DNA of 64,000 nucleotides from assembly GCA_964540515.1 (NCBI GenBank), contig CAZIMS010000001.1, forward strand, positions 319,664 through 383,663. The letters run 5' to 3'. Source of the DNA: JAOAGA01 sp964540515 (GTDB lineage: Bacteria > CALINM01). The translations under genes were made by a program, and so were the position numbers. Below the pieces are notes generated by a model. That model was not told the origin of the DNA. It was given only the letters and a program-made list of their open reading frames with translations, and did no database searches. Below, one piece after another: positions 55,882 to 63,827 of this stretch. How positions within the stretch are numbered: the stretch's first letter is position 1; each line of letters starts with the position of its first letter.

Positions 55882-56487
55882 TTATAGATTAATACCAGAA
55901 AAAAATCTTATTCTATTAATAAAATCATTATAAGAGGAATATTGAATAGTCCTAATACCAAAGCTGTTTGCCCTTTTAGTATTTTCATAATCGTCATCTA
56001 TAAAGACAATCTCATCGGCCTTAATCTTTAGGCTATTGACAATATCAGAAAATATAGAGGGGTCTCTTTTGGTTTTTTTGAGCTTATAGGAGTTAAAGAT
56101 AAAATCAAAAAACATAAAAAAAGGATGTCTTTCGTTAAGCTCGTAGAGCCAGTTTGTATGGTCTGTGAGAAGCCCTGTTTTAAAAGAGGCTTCTCTAAGC
56201 TTTACAACTAATTCAAGAATATAATCTCTGACCTGAAACTTTGATAGTATCTCATTTCTAAAATCTTCGATAGTATCAGTAAGATTAAACTGCTTTTTCA
56301 GCTCATTATAGTATTCTTCTTCACTTATTCTTCCTTCTACATAACCTTTATTATATATAATCTCCTTGGCATTACTGTAAAACTCTTGAGGGTCAAGAAA
56401 GTTTCTTTTAGCAATATTAAATAAACCCTCTCTAAATCCTTCATCAGCAACAACCCCACCAAAATCAAAAAGAAACAATTTAATCAT
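55882..56487 (-). CDS. HAD-superfamily hydrolase
   Basis: A 201-residue phosphatase-like protein with HAD motif I (LFDFGGVVADEG; the second Asp of the DxD is replaced by Gly, as in several subfamily IA members), motif II (GLLTDHTN), and Lys/motif III (LKKTKRDP; IVFIDDDYENTKRA). It is most like the IA epoxide-hydrolase-N/YihX-type group. It is the last gene of the operon that starts with the short peptide, 10 bp after the ZIP gene; substrate unknown. Confidence 0.85.
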   Translation of the reverse strand: MIKLFLFDFGGVVADEGFREGLFNIAKRNFLDPQEFYSNAKEIIYNKGYVEGRISEEEYYNELKKQFNLTDTIEDFRNEILSKFQVRDYILELVVKLREASFKTGLLTDHTNWLYELNERHPFFMFFDFIFNSYKLKKTKRDPSIFSDIVNSLKIKADEIVFIDDDYENTKRANSFGIRTIQYSSYNDFINRIRFFSGINL

Positions 56488-56497
56488 AAAATTACTC

Positions 56498-57322
56498 CTA
56501 TCCTAAAGCAGTATCGAGGATCATCATTATAGTAAAACCTATTAATGTACCCATTGTAGCTACATCAGTATTACCACTGCGTTGAGACTCTGGTATAACT
56601 TCTTCTACTACAACAAATATCATTGCGCCTGCTGCAAAACTTAAGGCATAAGGTAAAAGAGGTTTTGAATAGTAGACAGCAAAGGCACCAATAACACCAG
56701 CTATTGGCTCTACTATAGCTGATAACTGTCCCCAAAAAAAGCTTTTTGCTGGAGACATCCCATCACGTCTTAAGGGGGCTGAAATCGCAAGCCCCTCTGG
56801 GAAGTTTTGGATGCCTATGCCAATTGCAAGTGATATAGCACCTGCTAGGGATGCTGAATCGATACCATAATAGACAGCACCAAAGGCAACACCTACAGCA
56901 AGTCCTTCAGGAAAGTTGTGAATAGTAATAGCTAGCATTAGCAGAGTTGTCCTTCTTAAGTTTGTCTTTGGCCCTTCGGCATATTCTGTGGCAAGCCCTT
57001 TGTGTAGATGGGGAAGTATCTTGTCTATCAATCTTAAAAAAAGACCTCCTGAAATAAAACCAATAGAAGCTGGTATCCAACCAGGAGTTCCACTTTTCTC
57101 TGCCATCTCTATTGCAGGAGATAAAAGAGACCAGTAGCTTGCAGCAATCATTACTCCAGCGGCAAAGCCAAGCATAAACTCAAGTGCTGTTCTGTTAATA
57201 TCTCTTTTTAGAAAAACCCCAGCTGCGCCGAGGGCCGTAAGAAACCATGTGAATATAGTAGCAATTAATGCCTGTAAGATTGGGTGTAGGTCTTTGAAAA
57301 AATTTATAATTTCATTTTGCAT
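56498..57322 (-). CDS. ZIP-family divalent metal transporter
   Basis: A 274-residue, eight-helix membrane transporter for zinc, iron or other divalent metals. The metal-path motifs HNFPEGLAVGVAFG and GIGIQNFPEGLAIS are present (the second has Gln-Asn in place of His-Asn). ATG 57322 sits directly behind the maturase stop (57324), so translation is coupled; a TTG four codons earlier is the alternative. ZIP genes are not normally tied to radical SAM genes, which suggests the pathway involves metal uptake (inference). Confidence 0.9.
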   Translation of the reverse strand: MQNEIINFFKDLHPILQALIATIFTWFLTALGAAGVFLKRDINRTALEFMLGFAAGVMIAASYWSLLSPAIEMAEKSGTPGWIPASIGFISGGLFLRLIDKILPHLHKGLATEYAEGPKTNLRRTTLLMLAITIHNFPEGLAVGVAFGAVYYGIDSASLAGAISLAIGIGIQNFPEGLAISAPLRRDGMSPAKSFFWGQLSAIVEPIAGVIGAFAVYYSKPLLPYALSFAAGAMIFVVVEEVIPESQRSGNTDVATMGTLIGFTIMMILDTALG

Positions 57323-57323
57323 A

Positions 57324-58484
57324 TTATCTACCAAAGATCTTGCACATCAAAAAGTCTTTCTTATCAATACCTCCTGCCCTATATCTACAGCCACCTCTAC
57401 AATCGTAGATGTATTGACAATTATTACACTCTCTAATATCAGAAAGTGTAAAAAAAACTCTATTTTTTAAGGCCTTTGCTAATCCTTCCTTTATATTACC
57501 AAAAATTTTGTCAGTATAAAAGCCACAGGGAACAAAATTGCCACTTGGCATAAGAGTCATTGTATGGACACCGCAGGCATAATCACTTTTTTCCTCTGTT
57601 GAATGATAACTCGCACCAAAACGATATCTCATAGCCTCAATTGCTGGATTAATAGGAGGGTATAAATCTTTATGTTTCTTAAAATAACCAGTAAATAGGG
57701 GGTAGTCTATACCCCACTCTTTAGCATCAAAAGATTTAATAAGCCTCTTTAGCTTTTTAAAATCATTGAGATTTTTATTATGTACCATTGTGGCAAAGGA
57801 GATCTTTTTGTCTGTTTTTTCTTTAAGTCTTCTTATTCCACCAATAACCTTTTTAAATGTTCCCTCTCCACGAAGGAAATCATGACCCTCTTCCATACCG
57901 TCAAGGCTAATCTGAACCTCATCGATGTTACTAATATAGGAGAGAGGTATATCATTAAGCAATATGCCATTAGTAATTAATACTACATAGGCACCATAAC
58001 CCTTGAGAAAAGTATTTAAATCTTTCAGTTTCGAGTACAAAAGAGGCTCTCCACCTGATAGTAGAACTCTCAAGCCTTGAAAAGATATAAACTCCTCTAA
58101 AATCTTTTTTAGCTCATCAAAGGGAAGCTCCTCATCAGCTTTATCTCCTTGATAACAGTGTTTGCATTTTATGTTGCATCTTGAGGTTAACTGAATCTCA
58201 AGATATCTTAAAGATGGTAAAGGTGGTCTATTTAGGATAAAAATCCTTTTTTTTCTCTTGAAACTCTCCACTAATATAGATTGTTTAAGTAGAGTATTTA
58301 TAAACCTTTTATTGCTATCTGCAGATGTGAGGGCTCTTCCGTCTTTAAAAGATAATATATATAAGAATGCCTCTTGAGATAGCTCAAAAAGTTCATCATT
58401 ATTTTTATCGAGAAGATAAAATTTCTCAAGTATTTTGGGAAAAACATTATCTGATATTCTGAGATAGTTCTTTAATCCCGTCAA
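57324..58484 (-). CDS. radical SAM/SPASM peptide-maturase-like enzyme
   Basis: A 386-residue protein. The N-terminal 80 residues look like a PqqD-type RiPP recognition element (DELFELSQEAFLYILSFKDG). The radical SAM cluster motif CNIKCKHCYQG sits near residue 108. The C-terminus is a SPASM/Twitch domain with cysteines in ACGVHTMTLMPSGNFVPCGF and CNNCQYIYDCRGGCRY and a final MCKIFGR. This domain order is typical of enzymes that crosslink or otherwise modify ribosomal peptides. Start TTG within the Cys-rich gene (38-bp overlap); the short peptide upstream is the obvious substrate candidate. Confidence 0.87.
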   Translation of the reverse strand: MTGLKNYLRISDNVFPKILEKFYLLDKNNDELFELSQEAFLYILSFKDGRALTSADSNKRFINTLLKQSILVESFKRKKRIFILNRPPLPSLRYLEIQLTSRCNIKCKHCYQGDKADEELPFDELKKILEEFISFQGLRVLLSGGEPLLYSKLKDLNTFLKGYGAYVVLITNGILLNDIPLSYISNIDEVQISLDGMEEGHDFLRGEGTFKKVIGGIRRLKEKTDKKISFATMVHNKNLNDFKKLKRLIKSFDAKEWGIDYPLFTGYFKKHKDLYPPINPAIEAMRYRFGASYHSTEEKSDYACGVHTMTLMPSGNFVPCGFYTDKIFGNIKEGLAKALKNRVFFTLSDIRECNNCQYIYDCRGGCRYRAGGIDKKDFLMCKIFGR

Positions 58485-58764
58485 TATCTATAGTCCCATT
58501 TTTTATTAGAATTTCAGCAAATATATATCCCCCACAGGGTAACCCATCACTACCATTATTAAAATCACAGTCTATGGGATAAAAAGCACAGTTTTGACAA
58601 AAAATATCTTTTAAGGCTGAATATCTATTTTCAAACACTCTTGATTCAGAATAATCTGTTAGATACTCTATATTACTTAGCACTTTAAAGGGAAAACAAT
58701 AGCCCACATCTTCTTTATCATTCCTATAATAGGGGCAATACTTTATACAAATAGTTCTTGACAT
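58447..58764 (-). CDS. Cys-rich 105-residue protein linked to the maturase
   Basis: A protein with ten cysteines: CIKYCPYY and CFPF near the N-terminus, then a compact knot CQNCAFYPIDCDF...GLPCGGY near residues 56-79. The C-x2-C...DCDF...PCGG pattern suggests a zinc or Fe-S binding module. No Shine-Dalgarno precedes the ATG; translation may depend on the peptide gene just upstream. It overlaps the maturase gene by 38 bp. I do not know the family; a partner, chaperone or cluster carrier for the maturase is plausible from context. Confidence 0.78.
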   Translation of the reverse strand: MSRTICIKYCPYYRNDKEDVGYCFPFKVLSNIEYLTDYSESRVFENRYSALKDIFCQNCAFYPIDCDFNNGSDGLPCGGYIFAEILIKNGTIDIDGIKELSQNIR

Positions 58765-58797
58765 AAAATAAAAGAAGAGGGGATTAACCCTCCCCTT
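58764..58797 (-). promoter_or_regulatory. hairpin between peptide gene and downstream operon (attenuator-like)
   Basis: On the minus strand a 10-bp stem (58797-58788 with 58781-58772, two U-G pairs) with a six-base loop is followed by a U-rich stretch just before the next ATG. It looks like a partial terminator that would give more peptide message than enzyme message. Confidence 0.6.
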
Positions 58798-58806
58798 ATC
58801 CTCCTT

Positions 58807-58869
58807 TTAGCAGGAGCTTTTGCACTTACAAAGGCCCTTTGAGATTTTTCTTACTTTCTTGACTTTCAT
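58807..58869 (-). CDS. 20-residue putative RiPP precursor peptide
   Basis: ATG 58869 to TAA 58807 encodes a leader-like part MKVKKVRKISKG and a core-like part LCKCKSSC. Three of the last seven residues are Cys, and Cys is the terminal residue. AAGGAGG eight bases upstream is among the best ribosome-binding sites in the window, and a consensus promoter lies before it. It is the first gene of an operon with a recognition-element radical SAM/SPASM enzyme. Known family knowledge: such enzymes form thioether or carbon-carbon links in Cys-containing cores. Not assignable to a named RiPP class from sequence; direct proof that the peptide is made is lacking. Confidence 0.72.
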   Translation of the reverse strand: MKVKKVRKISKGLCKCKSSC

Positions 58870-58919
58870 AGTCTATACCTCCTTCTTAGAGTTTATTGAG
58901 TCTTCTGACCCATATATAA

Positions 58920-58947
58920 ATTTTAGCAAAATAATAAAAATTGTCAA
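58920..58947 (-). promoter_or_regulatory. promoter of the peptide/maturase operon
   Basis: Minus strand TTGACA (58947-58942), 16-bp spacer, TAAAAT (58925-58920). The leader of about 44 nt holds a small hairpin (GGGTC-AGAA-GACTC) ahead of the Shine-Dalgarno. Confidence 0.62.
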
Positions 58948-58996
58948 AAAAATAGAAAAATAGCATTATTCATTAAATATTTGGTAATATAAAACT

Positions 58997-60586
58997 ATGT
59001 TTGAAAAGTTAGTTGTACCTGACAAAAGTGGTGTTTATCTGATGAGAGATGAAAGGGACTCCATTATATATATCGGAAAGGCTAAAAATTTAAAAAAGAG
59101 GATTAATGACTATCTGAAACAGAAAGATGCGAGACCTCAAATTGCCTTTCTCCTTAAGAGGCTTAAAAAGATCGATTTTATAATAACTGAAAACGAGAAA
59201 GAGGCTCTTATCCTTGAGGATACTCTAATAAAAAAACATAGACCTCGCTACAATATCCAACTTAAGGATGATAAAAACTATCTTTGTATCAAGATTGACA
59301 AGAGTAAAAAGTTTCCCAAGCTTGAGTTTGTAAGGCGAGTAAAAAAAGATGGAGGAATATATTTTGGACCTTACCCCTCAGCAAAGACTATAAGGGAGAT
59401 TATATCAACCATAAGTAAAATTTTTCCCTTAAGACGCTGTAGCGATCGAAATTTTGAAAAGAGAACAAAGCCCTGCCTTTATTTTGAGATTAATGAGTGT
59501 ATCGCTCCTTGTGTTTATAAAGACAAAGAGAAGGAGTATGAAAAAATTTTGAAAGAAGTAGAGCTTTTTCTCTCAGGCAAAACCCAAAAGGTAATAAAAA
59601 TTTTAGAGAAAAAGATGTGGAACTATGCCGATAAAAGGGAGTATGAGAGGTCTGCCTTTCTTAGAGATCTTATTAAAAAAATGAAGTTAGTGGAAGAAAA
59701 ACAAGGTGTATTCTTACAAAAATACCCAGATGTAGATGCCTTAGGTACCTTTTTATATGGCGAAAAAATTAATATAGCAATCTTATTTATTAGAGGAGGA
59801 AGGCTGGTAAACAAAAAAACCTATACCCACTTTCTAGGTCCTTCTGAGGAAGAGACACTATCTCAATTTATTCGGACTTTTTATAATGACAAGGTTATTC
59901 CTCCAGATGTAATCTTAATACCTTTGGAGACGGAAGACAAAATATACATAGAAGAAGACTTTGAAAAGATATTTGGAAAAAAAATAAAGATTATTACCGC
60001 TAAAGATGAAGAGACAAAGAGGCTTATAGAGCTCGCAAATCTAAATGCATCAAATTTTTCTAAAGACTACTCGGGGATGGAAGAGTTAAGAAAGGTTCTA
60101 AATTTAAACAAAGAGATAGAAAGGATCGAATGTTATGACGCTACCCATATATTTGGGAAATTAAATCTTACTTCGATGGTAGTGATGGAAAAGGAGATAT
60201 TAAAGAAGGAGGACTACAGACTCTTCAATATTGAGAAAGAAGGTTTTGATGATATACATGCCCTTAAAGAGGCTTTAGAAAGAAGATTTAAACACAAAGA
60301 ATGGCCCTATCCAGATTTAATAGTTATTGACGGTGGTAAGGGTCAGCTTAATGGCGCCTTAAAAGTCTTGGAAGATATGGGTCTCAAAGATATATATGTC
60401 ATTGGCTTTGCAAAAGATATAGATAATTCAATATATGTCCCTGATAGAAAAAACCCGATTATTCTTAAAAAAGGAAGCAAAGCCTTAAAAATTTTAAGTT
60501 TACTTAGGCAGTCGGCACACAATTTTGCAAATAGACATCTCAAAAGAAGGATAAAGAAAAAAATTAGGGAGGATGATATTGATTAA
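58997..60586 (+). CDS. uvrC: UvrC excinuclease subunit, C-terminal HhH domain missing
   Basis: A 529-residue nucleotide-excision-repair nuclease making both incisions with UvrAB. GIY-YIG nuclease (GVYLMRDERDSIIYIGKAKNL), Cys-rich UVR region (NEFE-like RCSDRNFEKRTKPCLYFE), UvrB-binding UVR motif (KREYERSAFLRDL) and the RNase H-like C-terminal nuclease (ECYDATHIFG; LIVIDGGKGQLNGA) are present. It stops at LRQSAHNFANRHLKRRIKK, where the tandem helix-hairpin-helix domain (about 60-70 residues) normally follows. The next gene overlaps the stop, so no lost tail is seen. Confidence 0.93.
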   Translation: MFEKLVVPDKSGVYLMRDERDSIIYIGKAKNLKKRINDYLKQKDARPQIAFLLKRLKKIDFIITENEKEALILEDTLIKKHRPRYNIQLKDDKNYLCIKIDKSKKFPKLEFVRRVKKDGGIYFGPYPSAKTIREIISTISKIFPLRRCSDRNFEKRTKPCLYFEINECIAPCVYKDKEKEYEKILKEVELFLSGKTQKVIKILEKKMWNYADKREYERSAFLRDLIKKMKLVEEKQGVFLQKYPDVDALGTFLYGEKINIAILFIRGGRLVNKKTYTHFLGPSEEETLSQFIRTFYNDKVIPPDVILIPLETEDKIYIEEDFEKIFGKKIKIITAKDEETKRLIELANLNASNFSKDYSGMEELRKVLNLNKEIERIECYDATHIFGKLNLTSMVVMEKEILKKEDYRLFNIEKEGFDDIHALKEALERRFKHKEWPYPDLIVIDGGKGQLNGALKVLEDMGLKDIYVIGFAKDIDNSIYVPDRKNPIILKKGSKALKILSLLRQSAHNFANRHLKRRIKKKIREDDID

Positions 60587-61013
60587 GAATGAAAATTATA
60601 GAAAAAAAACAGAAGCTATATTTGTTGATGCAAACTTTATAAAGGAGTTAGGGGTAAAAGTCATAAAGATTGATATCGGCTTCTGTGAAACGGAGCTTCT
60701 TATATTAGATAAACATAAACAGCAACATGACTTTATCCACGCAGGTGTGATAGCAACCCTTGCAGACCATACAGCAGGCGCTGCAGCAACAACACTTATC
60801 AAATCAAACCAAGAGATACTAACAATCGAGTTTAAGATAAATTTTTTAAGACCTGCCAAGGGGGAGAAGCTAAGGTCTATCTCTAAGGTAATAAAATCGG
60901 GGAAACTGATTACAGTTGCTGAGTCAGAGGTATACGTCTTAAATGCTGGTTATGAAAAGATTGTGGCAAAGGCAATGGTTACTCTTACTCCTGTTGAGCT
61001 AAAGAATGAATAA
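60573..61013 (+). CDS. PaaI-family hotdog-fold thioesterase
   Basis: A 146-residue hotdog thioesterase for acyl-CoA or similar thioesters; the active-site helix HAGVIATLADHTAGAAA with Asp is typical of PaaI. It overlaps uvrC by 14 bp. It could support the acyl-CoA metabolism seen elsewhere in the window. The window's accessory region begins just after it. Confidence 0.87.
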   Translation: MILIKNENYRKKTEAIFVDANFIKELGVKVIKIDIGFCETELLILDKHKQQHDFIHAGVIATLADHTAGAAATTLIKSNQEILTIEFKINFLRPAKGEKLRSISKVIKSGKLITVAESEVYVLNAGYEKIVAKAMVTLTPVELKNE

Positions 61014-61345
61014 TTGCAAATCTTATATATCCACTATTGATAACCAGCCATGTTTTTTCTTCAGTACGTAAATTTTTGCTATTAAGCTCCACAGCAATAT
61101 TTAGGGACCATTTGTTACCAATCCCTAATTCTATGTTGTCAACAAATAGAAATGTCGAATTTTGTAGCAAATGAATTGTCCGGTTTTAGAGAAGGACATA
61201 TTATGAGGCATTATTTTGTTTTCCCTCCAGAAATTTTCCGTTTTTAGAGTAGTCGGCAAGTTTTTTTGGGCCATGAAATATGGCAAGAGAGTCGTCGGCA
61301 AATCGGAGAACACGGACTTTAGTTTTAACGTAGTTGCAGCGGTAC
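61014..61345. other. non-coding/degraded stretch beside IS remnant
   Basis: About 330 bp with no credible gene. One short minus-strand frame contains RFADDSLAIF, which recalls the YADD box of group II intron reverse transcriptases, but flanking sequence does not support it. Base composition is more GC-rich than neighbours (for example around 61290-61360), in keeping with mobile-element debris. Confidence 0.45.
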
Positions 61346-61850
61346 TGACCCCGGATGTCAATAGTGGACACGAATTGGGTCATGCTACCATCTTTTTTTC
61401 ATAATATTTCTTTTCATAAGCAACTGGTGATAAATAATCAAGTTTTGCCCGTTTCCTTTGACGATTATAAAATATCTCTATATACTCTCTTATATCTTCC
61501 ATCGCCTCTTTTTTTGCTTCTATATTTTCGGTGATATACAAGTTCCTGCTTAAGGATCCCCCAAAAACTCTCCATAGGGGCATTGTCATAACAGTTGCCT
61601 TTTCTTCTCATTGATACTCTCATCCCAAACTGATCAAGCAGTTTTCTATATTCCTGAGAACAATACTGACTACCTAGGTCTTAATGATGTATCAGCCCTT
61701 TGGGAGGACGCTTTCTTGCCACTGCCCTAAATAATGATTCACTGACAAGGCTTTTTGTTATCCTTTCTCCCATAGCATAGCCCACTATCTCATTATTAAT
61801 TATATCAGCATTCCAGAAAGATAAAACCAACCCTCATCTGGGAGGTTAAA
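61346..61850 (-). mobile_element. IS3-family insertion sequence remnant
   Basis: An IS3-like terminus lies at 61346-61372 (contains TGACCCC and CAATAGTGGACACG), followed on the minus strand by the end of an orfB transposase. The element stops abruptly at about 61850, where an IS256-type terminal repeat begins, so the other half is missing or was displaced. Confidence 0.7.
61380..61850 (-). pseudogene. IS3-family transposase orfB fragment, frameshifted
   Basis: Minus-strand reading gives INNEIVGYAMGERI, then LIHH-stop-DLGSQYCSQEY (the usual HSDRGSQY with Ser changed to a stop and Arg to Leu), then KGNCYDNAPMESFWGILKQE in that frame, and finally, after a frame change, EYIEIFYNRQRKRAKLDYLS and PVAYEKKYYE. 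This is the DDE domain and C-terminus of orfB, with one nonsense codon and one frameshift. The N-terminal half and orfA are absent. Inactive. Confidence 0.8.
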
Positions 61851-61852
61851 AT

Positions 61853-62707
61853 AAAATTGTGTCTTATTTATACTTGTAGGACAGGTATTTGGAAATGGGT
61901 AAAGCTAAGAAAAATAATATCACAGATGATAAAAAAATACAAAGATATCTTAGGAGGCTTGATATGGAAAATATTAAAGCATTAGGTTTAGAAGAGTATT
62001 TCAAACAATTAATTCAGATAAAGCCTCATGAGGCTATTGCCCAAATTACACAAGACTTACTCAATCTAATAATGCTTAGAGAAAGGGATTTTTTTCTTAA
62101 TAGTCCTGAACAAATAGAAAAACTCAAAGAAGAGCTTTACAGTTATGCAAAGGAAATAATGACTAAGGAACTACCCTCTGATTGTTTTTCACTCATTATA
62201 GATGCCTATCATACAGAAATATTCATTAAACGGATCATCAACTCTGCTTTGTTCATATACAGAGGAAGGTGTTTAGTAATATGTCAAAATCTGATGCAGA
62301 AGAGTTTAATGTAGCATTAGCAAAGATAAAATTAAATGGTGATTATGAAGAATCAGTCAAGGAATTTGAATCTCTTTGTAGTAGATAGGAAAAGAAATAT
62401 CCAGCATATATAAAGATGCTAAAGGGAAACATAGAAAAGTATCTTTGTTATAAGAAGTATCCTAAAGGGCAAAAGAAACATATATACACGACAAACATAG
62501 TTGAGAATATAAATAGTAGGTTTGAACTACTGAGAGTAAACGCTGGAGGGTATTTTCATAATGTAAAGACAGCAGAAATATCAATCTATGTGATAGTAAA
62601 TAGAATTAAACAGGGAAAATGGAAGAAACCATTAAGTATATCAAGGAGTATAGTTTATGAACTTAGGCAGATTTTTAATAGTAGGTTTGCGGAGTAGACA
62701 CAATTTT
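61853..62707 (+). mobile_element. IS256-family element, internally deleted, with terminal inverted repeats
   Basis: AAAATTGTGTCT at 61853-61864 and AGACACAATTTT at 62696-62707 are perfect 12-bp inverted repeats bounding 855 bp that hold a transposase relic. Full IS256-family elements are about 1.3 kb, so roughly a third is deleted. It is inserted at the broken end of the IS3 orfB. Confidence 0.75.
61889..62697 (+). pseudogene. IS256/mutator-family transposase, deleted and frameshifted
   Basis: The N-terminal part (MEMGKAKKNNITDDKKIQRY; DCFSLIIDAYHTEIFIKR, with the family's IDAYH motif) runs to about 62240. Then the frame breaks and a large central segment is missing. The C-terminal part resumes (SKSDAEEFNVALAKIKLNGD, in-frame TAG, EKKYPAYIKMLKG, IYTTNIVENINSRFE, GGYFHNVKTAEISIY). 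Remnants of 141 and 93 codons remain open. It cannot make an active transposase. Confidence 0.82.
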
Positions 62708-62919
62708 CTTGACAAGTGCCCCTGTGAATTATATGCAACCGTCTTAATTCCTTCTTAATTATTATAATAATGTCCTTTCCGCTTATTCTGTTTCCTCCTT
62801 ATTTTAAAAAGAGACTTTTTAGCAATTTTTATATAGGAAACTTTTATTGGGGTAGATTAGAACATTATCACGTTGGCGTTACATTAATAGGGGTTTCCCG
62901 ATTTAATGTTTTTAAAAAT

Positions 62920-63540
62920 TTATACTGTTTTAACTGTCAACCCAAGAATATGAGCAACAAAATTTTTTCTTGCATAAAATGCCCTGCTGGTGCTGCCGTG
63001 TCCACGCCCTTTTGTGCGTGGCTGAACAAGAACACCCATTTTACCAGTCAAAGCATCAAAGCCTTTCTGCTTAATTGTGCCTCTTACGATGCTGTAGTCA
63101 GATTTGACCTGTTGATAAATGTTAGGATTATCAAGATCAAAAGTGCTCACTTTCATAAGTAATGAAGACTTTTCTTCTTTCGATTCAAACATGCGGGCAC
63201 AAACTACAATCTTTTTCAGTTTTGTCAAAAGATGACTTTCCTCAAATTCTTTTTGCAATATATTTACAGGGTCAATCATAGTTATAGCCATGGTCTCTTT
63301 AACTACAATCTCACCAGAACGTAAACGTTTCAATGGAACAATTTTTAACTCCCATGAGCCAAAATTAGGGGATTGAGCTGAATTTATCGGCAAGCCTAAA
63401 TATCGTTCAATAACATGGCCAGCCCGGCCCTTGTTGAGTTTACCTTCTTTCCATACGGTAACCTTATAACGATTAGCAAGTATTCTTAAATCTTGGCCTT
63501 CAAGCGCTCTTAATTTTCTGATAGCGTCTTCTCTTTCCAT
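62920..63540 (-). CDS. MutH/MvaI-type PD-(D/E)XK endonuclease (restriction enzyme-like)
   Basis: A 206-residue protein. The segments KGRAGHVIERYLGLPINSAQ and PNFGSWELKIVPL resemble the MutH/Sau3AI and MvaI/BcnI endonuclease superfamily: Glu in GHVIERYLG and the ExK pair in WELK. The metal-binding Asp that precedes ExK in the family is Asn here (PNFG), which might reduce or abolish cleavage. It overlaps the ParB-like gene upstream by 41 bp and lies with a methyltransferase end, so it is probably the restriction half of a type II-like system. A plus-strand frame over the same bases is a shadow. Confidence 0.72.
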   Translation of the reverse strand: MEREDAIRKLRALEGQDLRILANRYKVTVWKEGKLNKGRAGHVIERYLGLPINSAQSPNFGSWELKIVPLKRLRSGEIVVKETMAITMIDPVNILQKEFEESHLLTKLKKIVVCARMFESKEEKSSLLMKVSTFDLDNPNIYQQVKSDYSIVRGTIKQKGFDALTGKMGVLVQPRTKGRGHGSTSRAFYARKNFVAHILGLTVKTV

Positions 63541-63787
63541 CGACTTCTTTTTTATTCAATAATTCAGAGTCCTCGATAACTGCATCAATATATGACAAGC
63601 CCATTTGTCTGGCTAACTCCAGTCGGTGTTGACCATCCAAAAAATAATAGTCTTTATTTGGGATGATTTGCATCCACGCATTACGATCAAAATTCATAAG
63701 CATGCATAGAACATCAGACCGTGAAATTTCATTCCGGTATGCAAATAACGATTTAGCAACTTTGATTTTTCCGATAGGGAATTTCAA
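63500..63787 (-). CDS. ParB/sulfiredoxin-like domain protein (partial or frameshifted)
   Basis: A 95-residue frame with a ParB N-terminal nuclease-like fold: FPIGKIKVAKSLFAYRNEIS, YYFLDGQHRLELARQMGLSY and IDAVIEDSELL. The frame stays open upstream to 63871 (PSKKYWFEIVSRFDKPYWIP), so the TTG at 63787 may not be the true start. Runs of A at 63846-63851 and 63883-63889 suggest frameshifts joining it to the methyltransferase. ParB-like domains fused or linked to DNA methyltransferases are common in mobile regions. Confidence 0.62.
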   Translation of the reverse strand: MKFPIGKIKVAKSLFAYRNEISRSDVLCMLMNFDRNAWMQIIPNKDYYFLDGQHRLELARQMGLSYIDAVIEDSELLNKKEVDGKRRRYQKIKSA

Positions 63788-63827
63788 TGCAGGTATCCAA
63801 TATGGTTTGTCAAATCTTGAAACTATT

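Noticed and set aside
61201..61383. Minus-strand frame with RFADDSLAIF suggesting a group II intron reverse transcriptase
   Set aside because: Only a four-residue box fits; no other reverse-transcriptase motif, maturase or intron RNA structure seen.
61014..62707. Genomic-island attachment site or tRNA target near the IS elements
   Set aside because: No tRNA gene, integrase or direct repeat was found in or around this stretch.
62770..63162. 130-codon plus-strand frame
   Set aside because: No recognisable domain; it overlaps the well-supported minus-strand nuclease and has no Shine-Dalgarno.
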